DNA of 64,000 nucleotides, taken from contig NZ_CAESCM010000008.1 in the NCBI RefSeq assembly GCF_903166585.1, positions 62,001 to 126,000 on the forward strand, in the 5' to 3' direction. Positions 35,794-45,260 of this stretch are shown piece after piece. A model generated the notes under the pieces. It had not been told where the DNA came from. It ran no database searches and was given only the letters and a program-made list of their open reading frames with translations. Positions within the stretch are counted from its first letter, which is position 1. Each line of letters begins with the position of its first letter. A program made the position numbers and the translations under genes. The DNA is from Pedobacter ghigonis (GTDB lineage Bacteria > Bacteroidota > Bacteroidia > Sphingobacteriales > Sphingobacteriaceae).

Positions 35794-38700
35794 TTAAAGC
35801 GTCAGGCTGATGCCCCCTTGTATTGACCGTGCATTTGGATAAGCTGCCCTATCCATCCCTGTGCTTATCGAATTTTGTCCGTTGGTGCTCACCTCGGGAT
35901 CGTAGCCGGTATAATTGGTCCAGGTGTACAGGTTGCTGCCCGATACATAAACCCGCAGCCCGCTTAGTTTCAGCTTAGAAAGCAAAGGGGTTGGCAGACT
36001 GTAACCCAGGGTAAGATTTTTTAGCCTGATAAATGATCCGTCTTCTACAAAGCGGTCAGAAATGGTTACTGCCGGGTTTTCAATGGCTTTATGTACATCT
36101 GTATTCCGGTTTGATGGCGTCCATCGATCGAGCAATGTGGCCACCGCACCAGTGTAACCAGTACCGGTTTCTAAGTTGGCCCGTGTCCAGTTAAAAATCT
36201 TGTTGCCGTACGATGCATTAAAAAAAACTGAGAGATCGAAATTCTGATACCTGAAAGTATTGGTGATACTGGCTAAAAATTTGGGTTGCGAGCTGCCCAC
36301 AATTTTACGGTCGGCATCTTGTGTAATCAGGCCATCGCCGTTAAGGTCTTTGTATTTTTGTAAACCATTGGCCGGATTTACCCCATCTGCCTCGTACATG
36401 TAAAATGCACCGACCGATTCGCCAACTTTAATAATTTGCGTTGGTAAAGTAGTTGGACTTGCCGGATCGGTAACAAAGAAATAAGGAGAACCACCCAGCG
36501 TAAGGATTTTATTCCTGTTGGCAGAAAAGATGAGGTTGGTTGTCCAGTTAAAATCGCCCTGAAAGTTGACGGTTTTAAGTCCAAGCTCTACGCCTTTGTT
36601 TCTCACCACCCCCAGGTTTTGGAAAGCACTGGTTAAGCTTGATGAGTATGGCACAGGCACTTCTAACAATAAATCGGAAGTTCTTTTGTAATAAATATCA
36701 GTTGTAAGCTGAATACGGTTCGAAAACAGTTCCAGATCTATACCGAAATTGTACTGTGCTGTTTTTTCCCAGGTTAAATCGGGGTTTGCAAAGCTGGCAA
36801 TGGCCAAACCATTCACCAGTGTATTGGCAAAAGTGTACTGGTAGCTCGATAAGCGCGAAAGTGAACGGTAAGGATCGATTTCCTGATTACCGGTTACCCC
36901 TGCACTAAAGCGGAACTTAAGGGAGCTGATGGCTTTAACGTCCTGCAGGAATTTTTCGTTCGAAGCATTCCAGGCAATGGCTGCTGATGGGAATGTTCCC
37001 CATTTATTGTTAATACCAAACCTCGATGAGCCATCGGCACGGGCGGTTAAGGTTAACAGGTATTTGTTATCGTAAGCATAATTAACCCTGGCCAGAAAAG
37101 ATTGCAGCGCCCATTCTGTTCTTAATGAAGTTGGGGTGCTAAGCACAGTACCCGAGCCCAGGTTGTTGTACTTAAAGGCATCGCTAACAAAATTTGAAGC
37201 ACCGGCGGTAAAGACTTCGGTAACCGATTTTTGTTGTGTATTACCTAAAAGTACTTCAAAGCTGTGTTTTTCGGCAATTCTTTTCTTGTAGTTGATGGTA
37301 TTTTCGTTTAACCAGTTCAAAGTAGATAAGGAACCGATTGATGCATTTCCACCCGGAAGGCTTTCGTAAAGTGTAGAAGGGAGAAACCTGTTCTGCTTGT
37401 TGTTAATGATGTCGGTACCTAAGGAAACCTTAGCCGTTAAGCCCTCAATAATGGTATATTCTCCAAAGCTGTTGGCCAGCACGCGTGTTGTTTTGGTTTC
37501 GTTGGTTTGCAGGCTTAGGGTTGCTATGGGATTGGCTACGGTAGCGCCGAAGCTGCTGTTGGCTGTAAAATTGCCATTGGCATCTTTTACCGGCACTACG
37601 GGTACCATGGATAGAATGTTGGCAACAATACCACTTGGTGCAACATCGGCACGGGTAGTGCTTCCATTCAGATAAACGCCTACTTTAAATTTCGAATTTA
37701 CTTCGTGGTCTACATTCAGCTTTGCCGAATACCGGTCGAAACCGCTGTTTAAAATTACCCCCTCCTGCTTAAAGTAATTTCCTGAAAGCAATAAACGTGT
37801 TTTTTCATTGCCTGATGCTATCGAAAGGCTGTGGTTTTGTACCGGTGCTGTTCTAAAAGCCTCTCCCTGCCAATTGGTTCCTTCGCCTAGCTGGTCTAAT
37901 TGCGCCTGTGTATAAAATGGTGCTTTGCCGGCATCGGTAAGGGCATCGTTCTTTAAAGCGCCCCATTCGCGGGCATTCAGCAAAGCAATTCTTTTGCTTA
38001 CTTTTTGTGTGCCATAATAACCACTGTAATTAATAGAGAAGCTGTTTTTACTTCCTCTTTTGGTAGTAATCAGAATTACCCCGTTTGCACCACGCGAGCC
38101 ATATATGGCTGTTGCAGAAGCATCTTTAAGTACATCGATTGATTCGATATCGGCCGGATTGATTGCCGATAGCGGGTTAATGGCCGGTCCGTTGGTAATC
38201 CCTGCATCAACAGTAGCATCGCCGTTGTAAACCGGAAAACCATCAATCACATACAAAGGTTCGTTACCAGCGTTTATAGAGGTTCCGCCACGTACACGGA
38301 TAGACACACCACCACCGGGCTGACCGCTCGACTGGGTAACCTGTGCCCCTGATATTGCCCCCTGAATCAGCCGGTCGGGCGAAGCCACCGGAACGTTTTT
38401 CAACTCGGTTGGCACTGAGGAAAGTGATCCGGTAAAATCGCTTTTTTTCTGCGTACCGTAACCCACTACCACCACGTTGTTAAGTGTATTTACCTGTTCT
38501 TCGAGCTTTACTTCGATGGGCGAGCCATTGGCCACAATTTGTAAAGATTTATAGCCAACAAAACTGATGATAAGGGTATAAGGGAATTTTTGACCGGTTA
38601 TGAAACGGAAAACGCCATTATTATCTGTTAATGCGGCATGTGTTGTTCCCTTAATGCTCACATTTACTCCAGGCAGTGTTTCGCCGGTTTTGGCATCTCT

Positions 38701-38907
38701 TACCGTTCCGGTTAAAGTAGAATTAATGAGCGGGGTGGTTTGTGCAATTGTATTTTTTGTAAATGCGCACAACATGAATAAAATTAAGAAGCCGAAGATC
38801 CTGCTTTCTTTCCTGCCTGTATGTGCAGGAAATAGCTTCCTAAAGTTTGGTGTAGGAAATTTTGAAGTAAGCATGCCCCCGGCACGTACTTCATAGAAAT
38901 TTTGCAT
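35794..38907 (-). CDS. SusC/RagA-family TonB-dependent transporter (PUL 3)
   Basis: 1037 residues from the first ATG; a second ATG at 38874 (MLTSKFPTPNF) may be the true start. A membrane-spanning signal (FLILFMLCAFTKNTIAQ) is followed by the carboxypeptidase-regulatory-like domain (GTVRDAKTGETLPGVNVS) and the TonB-box region LNNVVVVGYGTQKKSDFTGS. The plug contains EPLYVIDGFPVYNGD and DASATAIYGSRGANG, and the barrel ends in QGGISLTL. No STN domain is present. On the opposite strand, overlapping the 5' region, is one of two matching small-RNA candidates (38907-39018). Confidence 0.95.
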   Translation of the reverse strand: MQNFYEVRAGGMLTSKFPTPNFRKLFPAHTGRKESRIFGFLILFMLCAFTKNTIAQTTPLINSTLTGTVRDAKTGETLPGVNVSIKGTTHAALTDNNGVFRFITGQKFPYTLIISFVGYKSLQIVANGSPIEVKLEEQVNTLNNVVVVGYGTQKKSDFTGSLSSVPTELKNVPVASPDRLIQGAISGAQVTQSSGQPGGGVSIRVRGGTSINAGNEPLYVIDGFPVYNGDATVDAGITNGPAINPLSAINPADIESIDVLKDASATAIYGSRGANGVILITTKRGSKNSFSINYSGYYGTQKVSKRIALLNAREWGALKNDALTDAGKAPFYTQAQLDQLGEGTNWQGEAFRTAPVQNHSLSIASGNEKTRLLLSGNYFKQEGVILNSGFDRYSAKLNVDHEVNSKFKVGVYLNGSTTRADVAPSGIVANILSMVPVVPVKDANGNFTANSSFGATVANPIATLSLQTNETKTTRVLANSFGEYTIIEGLTAKVSLGTDIINNKQNRFLPSTLYESLPGGNASIGSLSTLNWLNENTINYKKRIAEKHSFEVLLGNTQQKSVTEVFTAGASNFVSDAFKYNNLGSGTVLSTPTSLRTEWALQSFLARVNYAYDNKYLLTLTARADGSSRFGINNKWGTFPSAAIAWNASNEKFLQDVKAISSLKFRFSAGVTGNQEIDPYRSLSRLSSYQYTFANTLVNGLAIASFANPDLTWEKTAQYNFGIDLELFSNRIQLTTDIYYKRTSDLLLEVPVPYSSSLTSAFQNLGVVRNKGVELGLKTVNFQGDFNWTTNLIFSANRNKILTLGGSPYFFVTDPASPTTLPTQIIKVGESVGAFYMYEADGVNPANGLQKYKDLNGDGLITQDADRKIVGSSQPKFLASITNTFRYQNFDLSVFFNASYGNKIFNWTRANLETGTGYTGAVATLLDRWTPSNRNTDVHKAIENPAVTISDRFVEDGSFIRLKNLTLGYSLPTPLLSKLKLSGLRVYVSGSNLYTWTNYTGYDPEVSTNGQNSISTGMDRAAYPNARSIQGGISLTL

Positions 38908-39018
38908 AATTTTGTTTAGAATTAAGTTACCATTTGAATCAGGGCCAACGCCAATTGAGAACCTGGTTCGAAGATTTATTTGGTTCGGAGGGAAAAATGA
39001 AAGTTTTTCCCTTTTTTT
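38907..39018 (+). ncRNA. Candidate small RNA divergent from susC of PUL 3
   Basis: TAATTTTG at 38907-38914 fits the -7 consensus. The predicted RNA then has hairpin 1 (38937-38968, seven-pair stem with one G-U) whose loop contains CAACGCCAATTGA (38946-38958). After 21 nt comes hairpin 2 (GGGAAAAA/TTTTTCCC, loop TGAAAG, 38990-39011) followed by seven T: a textbook intrinsic terminator on the plus strand. The same arrangement and identical 13-nt loop motif occur at 58807-58910 with different stem sequences. No protein gene precedes the terminator. It could pair with or interfere with the susC leader. Confidence 0.65.
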
Positions 39019-39064
39019 ATTTGCTACAGTTCATTTGTGATTAGTTTATAAGTTAGGAATCTGG

Positions 39065-39415
39065 TTATTTATCTTTGATGCAGCTGAAGCCAAGCCGCCC
39101 CAAACCGCTGTTTTCTGTTGTTTTTATATTCCTGCTTAGCTCGTAACTGGTATTAAACCAAAAGGAAATATCTTTTAATAAAGCATCTTCGTTATGCTGT
39201 GGTTTAGCCAGCGCTTTGGTACGATCTACCCCCTTTGTATTGCTGGTAAATTTTATGCCATAACGGTTGGGGAGCTTAGATGAACAGCACAAGGCAGTTG
39301 CAGTGGCCAGCGGAAGTGGCTTTACAGCAGGTTCGGTTTGCTTAAAGTTCAAAAAAAAGCAGGCCAGAAAAATAATCAAAAGGCTGATTACGACTTTCCT
39401 GAAAAGGGGATTCAT
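39065..39415 (-). CDS. Small exported or membrane-anchored protein of unknown function
   Basis: A 116-codon open frame. Residues 6-24 (RKVVISLLIIFLACFFLNF) form a signal peptide or anchor. The mature part contains an unusual CCSS motif and a Cys near the C-terminus (GFSCIKDK). I do not recognise the family. The gene is alone, between the small-RNA candidate upstream of PUL 3 and the sphingolipid operon. On the minus strand TATATTTGC at 39609-39617 is a full -7 match and could be its promoter, with a leader of nearly 190 nt. The rest of the 441-bp gap to 39856 holds nothing I can name. Confidence 0.5.
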   Translation of the reverse strand: MNPLFRKVVISLLIIFLACFFLNFKQTEPAVKPLPLATATALCCSSKLPNRYGIKFTSNTKGVDRTKALAKPQHNEDALLKDISFWFNTSYELSRNIKTTENSGLGRLGFSCIKDK

Positions 39416-39608
39416 AAAAAAGAAAATAAGGATAAACTGAATAATGTTTGTGGCGAGCGTTGGTGTTTACATACACATACAACAACACAAAGTATCAACG
39501 CTACAACAAATTTCAGCAAGGCTTAAAACAGTTTCAGATTTAAGTACAGGCAGTTTGGTATTGTTAATGTAAAGTTGATTCATATTGTTATGTATAACAT
39601 TGACATTG

Positions 39609-39617
39609 CAAATATAG
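39609..39617 (-). promoter_or_regulatory. -7 promoter element, probably of the small exported protein
   Basis: TATATTTGC on the minus strand is a perfect Bacteroidetes -7 box in a very AT-rich stretch. No convincing -33 element is seen at the usual distance. Confidence 0.4.
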
Positions 39618-39856
39618 GAATATATCTATATTATCTATGGATATAGTAGATTTATTGCAAACATTAAATTATCAGCACTTTACGTTAAAAAATTGGCAAA
39701 GAAAATAAGTTTATCCGATCTGAATTATCAATATGGTAATGCGCAGGAATTAAATTTCACCTTTTCGCATGACGGAGAATAGTCTTTTTGAAGAAAAAAC
39801 AGCATAGCTATCCCCCGCCCTAGCTGGCTTCAAGCCAAATAAAAAATCAAGTCATT

Positions 39857-40807
39857 TTAAGTAATTTTCTTCACTATGGCGGCCACGAAGTGTTTTAACG
39901 GAGCCTTTTTCACCAGAAACTGAAAGGAAACAATGCCCAATATGGCACAACTTATTCCGGCCAGCACATCTAACGAATAATGGTGACTGCTGTAAATGGC
40001 CGAAAACCAGATCCCCAGCATTACCGTTACAAAAAATACATTAATGGCCCCCAGTTTATTTTTGAGCGCATAATACACTACAATAACCGGATAGGCGGAG
40101 TGTAAAGATGGCATTGCTGCAAAAACATTAGAGCCTTTGCTGTAAATTCCTTTAAATAGTGTAATGTTAAAAAACTGATCGAAGCGGGCTAAACCTGCGG
40201 TATTTCCGAGGGTACCGGGTATAAGTGCAAAACCGTGCTCCTGTACATACCATGGCGGTGCAGCCGGAAAAAGGTAATAAACAACAAAGCCGAGCAGGTT
40301 TACCCAAACAAATACCAGCGAAAAATGCACAAACTCAAGCTTCTTTTTAAAGAACAGATATACTGCAAAAGCCAGTGGAACCGGAACCCACATCAGGTAG
40401 AACAGGCCGGTTAATACATCTAAAAAAGCATTGCTGTTTATTTTCCAAAATTCGTTTGGGGTTAACATCATGCCATGCAGGTTGATCCCAAAAATGCGTT
40501 TCTCTGCATCATAAAGATCTTCGATATGCACTGCATTGTAGCGGTAATTCGGGAATGCCTTCATGTAATCGAAAAGGATCCAGTACACGATAAAAATAGA
40601 AAACCCCAGAATAAATTTCCGTGTTGCTTTTGAAAAAAAGAACAAGGCGTTAAAGATGAAAACCAGCACCAGCTGATCTGTTTTAAAACCAACCAGCAAC
40701 AAGGAAAGCAATAAATAGCCCACCGAAATGGCTATGGCGGCATAAACGAAACTGCGGTGGTAAAAGCCTTTACTGGCCTGTTGTTCTTCCATCCTGCTTC
40801 TTATCAA
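39857..40807 (-). CDS. PAP2/Aur1-like inositol-phosphoceramide synthase candidate
   Basis: A polytopic membrane protein of 316 residues (an ATG five codons in, at 40792, is an alternative start). The PAP2 catalytic motifs are those of Aur1-type enzymes: MPSLHSAYPV and YSSHHYSLDVLAG. The extended membrane part with PAAPPWYVQEHG is also typical of inositol-phosphoceramide synthases rather than soluble phosphatases. The proposed reaction is transfer of inositol phosphate from phosphatidylinositol to ceramide in the inner membrane. Its reading frame overlaps the hydroxylase gene by up to 38 nt. It is the last gene of the operon, and every substrate it needs could be made by the upstream genes. 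A phospholipid phosphatase is the alternative. Confidence 0.8.
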   Translation of the reverse strand: MIRSRMEEQQASKGFYHRSFVYAAIAISVGYLLLSLLLVGFKTDQLVLVFIFNALFFFSKATRKFILGFSIFIVYWILFDYMKAFPNYRYNAVHIEDLYDAEKRIFGINLHGMMLTPNEFWKINSNAFLDVLTGLFYLMWVPVPLAFAVYLFFKKKLEFVHFSLVFVWVNLLGFVVYYLFPAAPPWYVQEHGFALIPGTLGNTAGLARFDQFFNITLFKGIYSKGSNVFAAMPSLHSAYPVIVVYYALKNKLGAINVFFVTVMLGIWFSAIYSSHHYSLDVLAGISCAILGIVSFQFLVKKAPLKHFVAAIVKKIT

Positions 40808-41414
40808 AATTTGAGCGAAATATATGGTCCCAGAATGTCCAGCTTACGCCATAACCTTTGGTCGAATCGGAATAATGATGCAACATGTGGTGCTGTTTCA
40901 ATTTTTTCCAGAAACCGCTTTTAAAACTGGCATGGTGAAGCGCATAATGTACCATATCGTAAAACAAATACCCGATCATAAAGCCGATAAAAAATGGATA
41001 TTCGCAATTTTGGGGAAGCAGCCAGTCGAACAGGAAGTAAAAGCCCAAAGCCATTGGAATACTGGCAGAAGGTGGCATTACCAGCCTTTTGGCATCGTTA
41101 GGGTAATCGTGGTGCACACCATGAAAAATAAAATGGATGCGCTGCCCCCAGCCCGATTTGGGTTCGAAGTGAAACACATACCGGTGCAGAAAATATTCGG
41201 TAATGGTCCATATCCCCAATCCGAACAGCAACCATGCCGCGAAATTAACAAAGGCCATTTCGTTTTGCCACAGCGACTTATAGCTCAGAAAGGCTATAAC
41301 CGGAACATAAACAATTAAAGGCACATAAAAACGTACTTTCGAAAGGCTTTCCATCAAATCGCTTTTAAACATCCTTACCGATGCGGTGCTGTTGGATACA
41401 AAATTCTTCTTCAT
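40770..41414 (-). CDS. Fatty-acid/sphingolipid hydroxylase (di-iron)
   Basis: 214 residues with membrane helices and the histidine clusters of the fatty-acid hydroxylase superfamily: HRYVFH (77-82), HFIFHGVHHDYPND (94-107), HYALHH (156-161) and HHMLHHY (175-181). The spacing resembles sphingolipid 2-hydroxylases of the FA2H/Scs7 type but without the cytochrome b5 domain. The likely role is hydroxylation of the ceramide acyl chain or long-chain base, and it needs an electron donor encoded elsewhere. It begins 3 nt after the CDP-alcohol phosphotransferase gene. Carotenoid or sterol hydroxylase families share these motifs, but the operon context favours sphingolipid. Confidence 0.85.
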   Translation of the reverse strand: MKKNFVSNSTASVRMFKSDLMESLSKVRFYVPLIVYVPVIAFLSYKSLWQNEMAFVNFAAWLLFGLGIWTITEYFLHRYVFHFEPKSGWGQRIHFIFHGVHHDYPNDAKRLVMPPSASIPMALGFYFLFDWLLPQNCEYPFFIGFMIGYLFYDMVHYALHHASFKSGFWKKLKQHHMLHHYSDSTKGYGVSWTFWDHIFRSNFDKKQDGRTTGQ

Positions 41415-41417
41415 ACC

Positions 41418-42710
41418 TTATATTTTAATCCTTTCTGTAAATTGCTTAACCGGCGCTGCAGCATCGCGTCCTTTTATTTCTACATATTTTACATTCGGGA
41501 ACCAGAAAGTGCCCCCTTCTATGCGCAGGAATATGCGATCGATCTCCATCTTTTTATCGTTGATGGTGGCGTAAACATGGTATTTTTTATCGGCTGTTGA
41601 TTTTCGGAGATACATGGGCAGCTTTTTGTGCGAAACAAACCGGAGTTCGAATTGCCCGTTGCCCAAATCTTTACTCACAATGCCATAGGCAAATTTACGC
41701 TGTATGTAGCTGAGTTCTTTCTTCTCTCCTTTATCGCCGTAACGCATCCAAAAAACATTAACCGGCTGCGCTTTATTCACCTCACCGTGTTTATCGATAT
41801 TCAACTGGCAAACGATGGTATTGGTATTCGGATCGCGTTGTAAATAGAAAAGCTGATTGGCAATACCTTCGGGTGTAGGAAAAACAATGGGCGAAGGGTT
41901 ATCGCCCTGTGCCATTACTTTTACCGGAGCCATTGCCCCCAGGCCTAAAACAAGCAGTGTAGCTGCCACCAAAGCCGCTTTATTGCTGGTCTTTTTTTCG
42001 TTTCGCTCCTGTGCTTCCAGGCCTTTTTTGGCCTCCTGCAAGCGCCGAACGGCTGTAATATTGGTTAAAACTGCCATTAAGGTAATGGGTAAAGTAAAAA
42101 CCGACATGGTTTCAAATACATGAAAGGAAATGCCTGGCAGATAGATTTTATAATCGCCGCCAATAAAATGCCCGGTTACCCCGCAGGCAATGGCAAATAC
42201 GCCAATGGTTACTACCCTTTCCGGCCGCTGCATCAATCCGCCTTTACACTCAACGCCCAAACCTTCTGCCCGGGCGCGGGTATAGCTCACCATCATAGAG
42301 CCAATAAGCGCAATAAAGGCAAACAACGAACTTAAAAAATAATGGTGCGCCACCAGATAATAGCAAATGCCCAGAAACATAATCATTTCGCTGTAGCGAT
42401 CGAGCACCGAATCGTACAATGCCCCAAAGCGGGAACTCATGTTGCCCAGGCGGGCCACCTGCCCATCCAGCATATCGAAAAGGCCTGCAAAAAGCACCAA
42501 TGCACCGCCCCACCCAATGTACGACATGTCGCCACGATTAGATTTTTCGGCACCAAGTACAAAAATTACGGCCACACCAATGTTTAGTACCAGGCCAATG
42601 CTGGTTACCATATTGGGCGTTAAGCCTATTTTAATGAGCCCTTTTACGAAGGGATTAATCACCTTGTAAATAGCCAGCTGAAGGCGATCTCTTAATTTTA
42701 CGCTTTCCAT
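41418..42710 (-). CDS. CDP-alcohol phosphotransferase (phosphatidylinositol-phosphate synthase candidate) fused to DUF4833
   Basis: The first about 225 residues are a CDP-alcohol phosphotransferase. The full motif D-G-x2-A-R-x8-G-x3-D-x3-D is met by Asp82, Gly83, Ala86, Arg87, Gly96, Asp100 and Asp104. Next to inositol-phosphate synthase and a PgpA-type phosphatase it most likely joins CDP-diacylglycerol and inositol 3-phosphate. A charged linker (about 226-242) leads to a second hydrophobic segment that looks like a signal peptide (243-261, then VMAQ). After it comes a DUF4833-like domain (about 275-430, with VFWMRYGDKGEKKELSYIQRKFAYG). The C-terminal part would therefore be periplasmic. The continuous frame shows no sign of a frameshift. 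It starts 10 nt after the DUF5686 gene. Confidence 0.88.
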   Translation of the reverse strand: MESVKLRDRLQLAIYKVINPFVKGLIKIGLTPNMVTSIGLVLNIGVAVIFVLGAEKSNRGDMSYIGWGGALVLFAGLFDMLDGQVARLGNMSSRFGALYDSVLDRYSEMIMFLGICYYLVAHHYFLSSLFAFIALIGSMMVSYTRARAEGLGVECKGGLMQRPERVVTIGVFAIACGVTGHFIGGDYKIYLPGISFHVFETMSVFTLPITLMAVLTNITAVRRLQEAKKGLEAQERNEKKTSNKAALVAATLLVLGLGAMAPVKVMAQGDNPSPIVFPTPEGIANQLFYLQRDPNTNTIVCQLNIDKHGEVNKAQPVNVFWMRYGDKGEKKELSYIQRKFAYGIVSKDLGNGQFELRFVSHKKLPMYLRKSTADKKYHVYATINDKKMEIDRIFLRIEGGTFWFPNVKYVEIKGRDAAAPVKQFTERIKI

Positions 42711-42719
42711 ATATTTTAT

Positions 42720-45260
42720 TTAAAAATCAAATTTAACCCTTGCCCTAATCCCCCATTTAGCCACCTCCGGATTATCCAGATAAGTAAAACGCCTAACCAG
42801 ATCAACCCTCAATAATTTAAAAATATTGCCAATACCCACGCTACCTTCCATATAAGGCTCTTTGCCCAGCGAATAAGTTCGCTGCAAACCATTATCGAAT
42901 GCCGGTAACTGGTAAAGGGCACTGCCGCCTGCCGGATTATTTTCATCGCGTAAACCACCGTAAAGCGCTTTGAAAGAAACCACTTCTCTTAATTTTAGCT
43001 TTTTGATTAGCGGCAATTTGTTGAAGAAAAACCCGTTAAAATTATGGTCGATGTTAATGCTTATATAGTGATCGCTCACAAACTCCAGGAAATTCATCAG
43101 GTTATACGAATTGAGCTGATAGGCATAGGTTTGGTTAGCCCGATGGATCGCCAGCAAGGGAAAAGGCACCCTACCGGCAATATAACTGCCTTCGAAAGTA
43201 ACATCGCTGTAACCCAGCTGTGAAAGATAAAAGCGCTTATCTACGCTCCCGGTAAGGTTATGATAATTGTATTCGCCACCCAACAATCCTTTTATTCCGG
43301 CTGTGTAACGCAGGTTAAATACCGGATAACGATCGGCAATGGGTACACGGTAAATTTTGCCCTGGATAAACTTTTCGTTAGGCGCATAACGCAAAGCCAG
43401 CGAAAGCTCACTGGTGGTTAAGCGGTTAATAAATCCGCCACCATTGGCCTGATAGTTTAAACCTCCGGCAGGTGTTTGGCTCCACTTTTTAAACCCAAAA
43501 GCATAAGAAAAGTGATTTTCGTACTCATGCACATAATCCAGGCGGTAAAAATCGTTGTAGAGCAACATATCATTTAATCCACGTTTAAACGACAGGAGGA
43601 AGTTGTCTTCCTGCACAAACTGCAGTTCCTGACCAGGAATTTTGGTATCGCGCTGAAAGCTTGCCCGCACATAATTTTGCGGGAACTGATAAATTGATTT
43701 GTTGTTAATGGAATAGGTTGCAGAAAGAAAAAATTTCCATTTTTCATCTTTAAAACCATAAGCGGCATAATTTTCAAAATAAAACCGTTTACTAAGTTCG
43801 GGGGTAGTACGGCCACCAAAGCGCAATCGAAACCCCTCTACATTGTTAAAGCTGTAAAAGGTATTAACAGGGCCGATTTCGTATGGACCAAGGTTACCAT
43901 AGCCGGCAAAAAGCAGTGTCGCAATTTTTACCGTACGCTGAAATGAAGGTATTTTTTGAAGGGTATCGATGTTGTGGTAAATCTTTGCCTGTTCTTTTGA
44001 TAAGGGATCTAATCGGTTCTTTTCCCAATACTGATCATCGCGGGCAGAGGCCCCGGCAACCGACACGATACTCCTACCCTGAAAAATCGTATCGGGTAAT
44101 TTAATATCGTACTGGTAATTTTTATAAGTCGAAGAACGCTCGCCCGTAAAGCCCATCCCCTTGGTTTTGCCCAGCCCAAAATCGGCAATCAGCTTGCTTT
44201 TGGCTAAACTGTATTTGCCCGAAAGCGTGGGTTCAAAATCCAGATCGATTTTTAAAGCCCTTACGAAATTAAGGTTGATGTTTTTATTTACCCCCATCGA
44301 TACGCCTGTAACGGCATAATGCGAATCGTTGCTCACATATAATTTCCCTTCAAAAAGCATGTCGGTACCATTTCTGGGGGTAAAAGCAAGTTCAATTACC
44401 TCTCCATGACCTGTTTTAATGGTATCGGTAATAAAAAACTTATAGAAAGAAGGCGCAGCATTGGCAATCGGGCTTAAAAACTCGTTGCTGATCACCGAGA
44501 TATTGTTCTTATAAATATCAATATCCTGGTACATGCGTTCGAAATAAACCTTCATGCCGTTGTTATCAACCAGCTGCTGATCGAAATTAACCTGTTTCTC
44601 GCCAATAATAACCGATTTGTTCCGTGTTGGATCGCTGGCAAAATATTTATCGGTTAATTTCTCCTGTATATAAATGGGCAACAGATTTTTACCACCAATT
44701 AAGGTAGAATCCTGCTGCTGAAAAAGAAACTGATAATTTCTGAAAATGCGCTTATTTTTAAACTTTTCGGATACATTGCTCATCGAAAAAAGCATTTTAT
44801 CGTACTGCCTGAAGGCGGCGGTATTGAAATTGCTAATCCGGTTTTCTTCCCTGTGGGCAATTACCTGCCTGATCAGTTCTACTGCCGGGTTATCTTTATT
44901 GCGGTAACGTGCTTTTTTACCAGCCACCACAGTAACTTCTCCCAGTGCTTTTGCATCGGGTACGAGCGCAACATCCAGTTTTTGCTCAAAGCCCGGCATT
45001 ATGTTTTTCGACAAGGTAATATAGCCGATGTAATTAAAGCTCAATCCTTCCTGCTGGCTCGACGAACTGAGCGCATAATTCCCGTTAAGGTCGGTTTGGG
45101 TTCCGATAGTAGTGCCTTTAAAAAATACAGATACGTAAGGTAGCGGCTCTTTGGAAACGGCATCGCGCACATTACCGGTAACAACTGTTTTCTGTGCAAA
45201 AGCACTTAAACCTGTTGCAACCCAAACCAAGACTATAAAAAATGAATAAATAACTTTCAT
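42720..45260 (-). CDS. DUF5686-family outer-membrane beta-barrel protein
   Basis: The 846-residue product has a signal peptide (MKVIYSFFIVLVWVATGLSAFAQ) and a carboxypeptidase-regulatory-like domain (about residues 28-110, GNVRDAVSKEPLPYVSVFF). A DUF5686 region follows and ends in a large beta-barrel with many aromatic-alternating strands and the C-terminal IRARVKFDF. Members are outer-membrane proteins of Bacteroidota with unknown function. Its start codon overlaps the stop of the GtrA gene (4 nt) and it sits in the middle of the lipid operon, so a role in moving or placing the sphingolipid in the outer membrane is a reasonable inference, but nothing in the sequence proves it. Confidence 0.85.
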   Translation of the reverse strand: MKVIYSFFIVLVWVATGLSAFAQKTVVTGNVRDAVSKEPLPYVSVFFKGTTIGTQTDLNGNYALSSSSQQEGLSFNYIGYITLSKNIMPGFEQKLDVALVPDAKALGEVTVVAGKKARYRNKDNPAVELIRQVIAHREENRISNFNTAAFRQYDKMLFSMSNVSEKFKNKRIFRNYQFLFQQQDSTLIGGKNLLPIYIQEKLTDKYFASDPTRNKSVIIGEKQVNFDQQLVDNNGMKVYFERMYQDIDIYKNNISVISNEFLSPIANAAPSFYKFFITDTIKTGHGEVIELAFTPRNGTDMLFEGKLYVSNDSHYAVTGVSMGVNKNINLNFVRALKIDLDFEPTLSGKYSLAKSKLIADFGLGKTKGMGFTGERSSTYKNYQYDIKLPDTIFQGRSIVSVAGASARDDQYWEKNRLDPLSKEQAKIYHNIDTLQKIPSFQRTVKIATLLFAGYGNLGPYEIGPVNTFYSFNNVEGFRLRFGGRTTPELSKRFYFENYAAYGFKDEKWKFFLSATYSINNKSIYQFPQNYVRASFQRDTKIPGQELQFVQEDNFLLSFKRGLNDMLLYNDFYRLDYVHEYENHFSYAFGFKKWSQTPAGGLNYQANGGGFINRLTTSELSLALRYAPNEKFIQGKIYRVPIADRYPVFNLRYTAGIKGLLGGEYNYHNLTGSVDKRFYLSQLGYSDVTFEGSYIAGRVPFPLLAIHRANQTYAYQLNSYNLMNFLEFVSDHYISINIDHNFNGFFFNKLPLIKKLKLREVVSFKALYGGLRDENNPAGGSALYQLPAFDNGLQRTYSLGKEPYMEGSVGIGNIFKLLRVDLVRRFTYLDNPEVAKWGIRARVKFDF

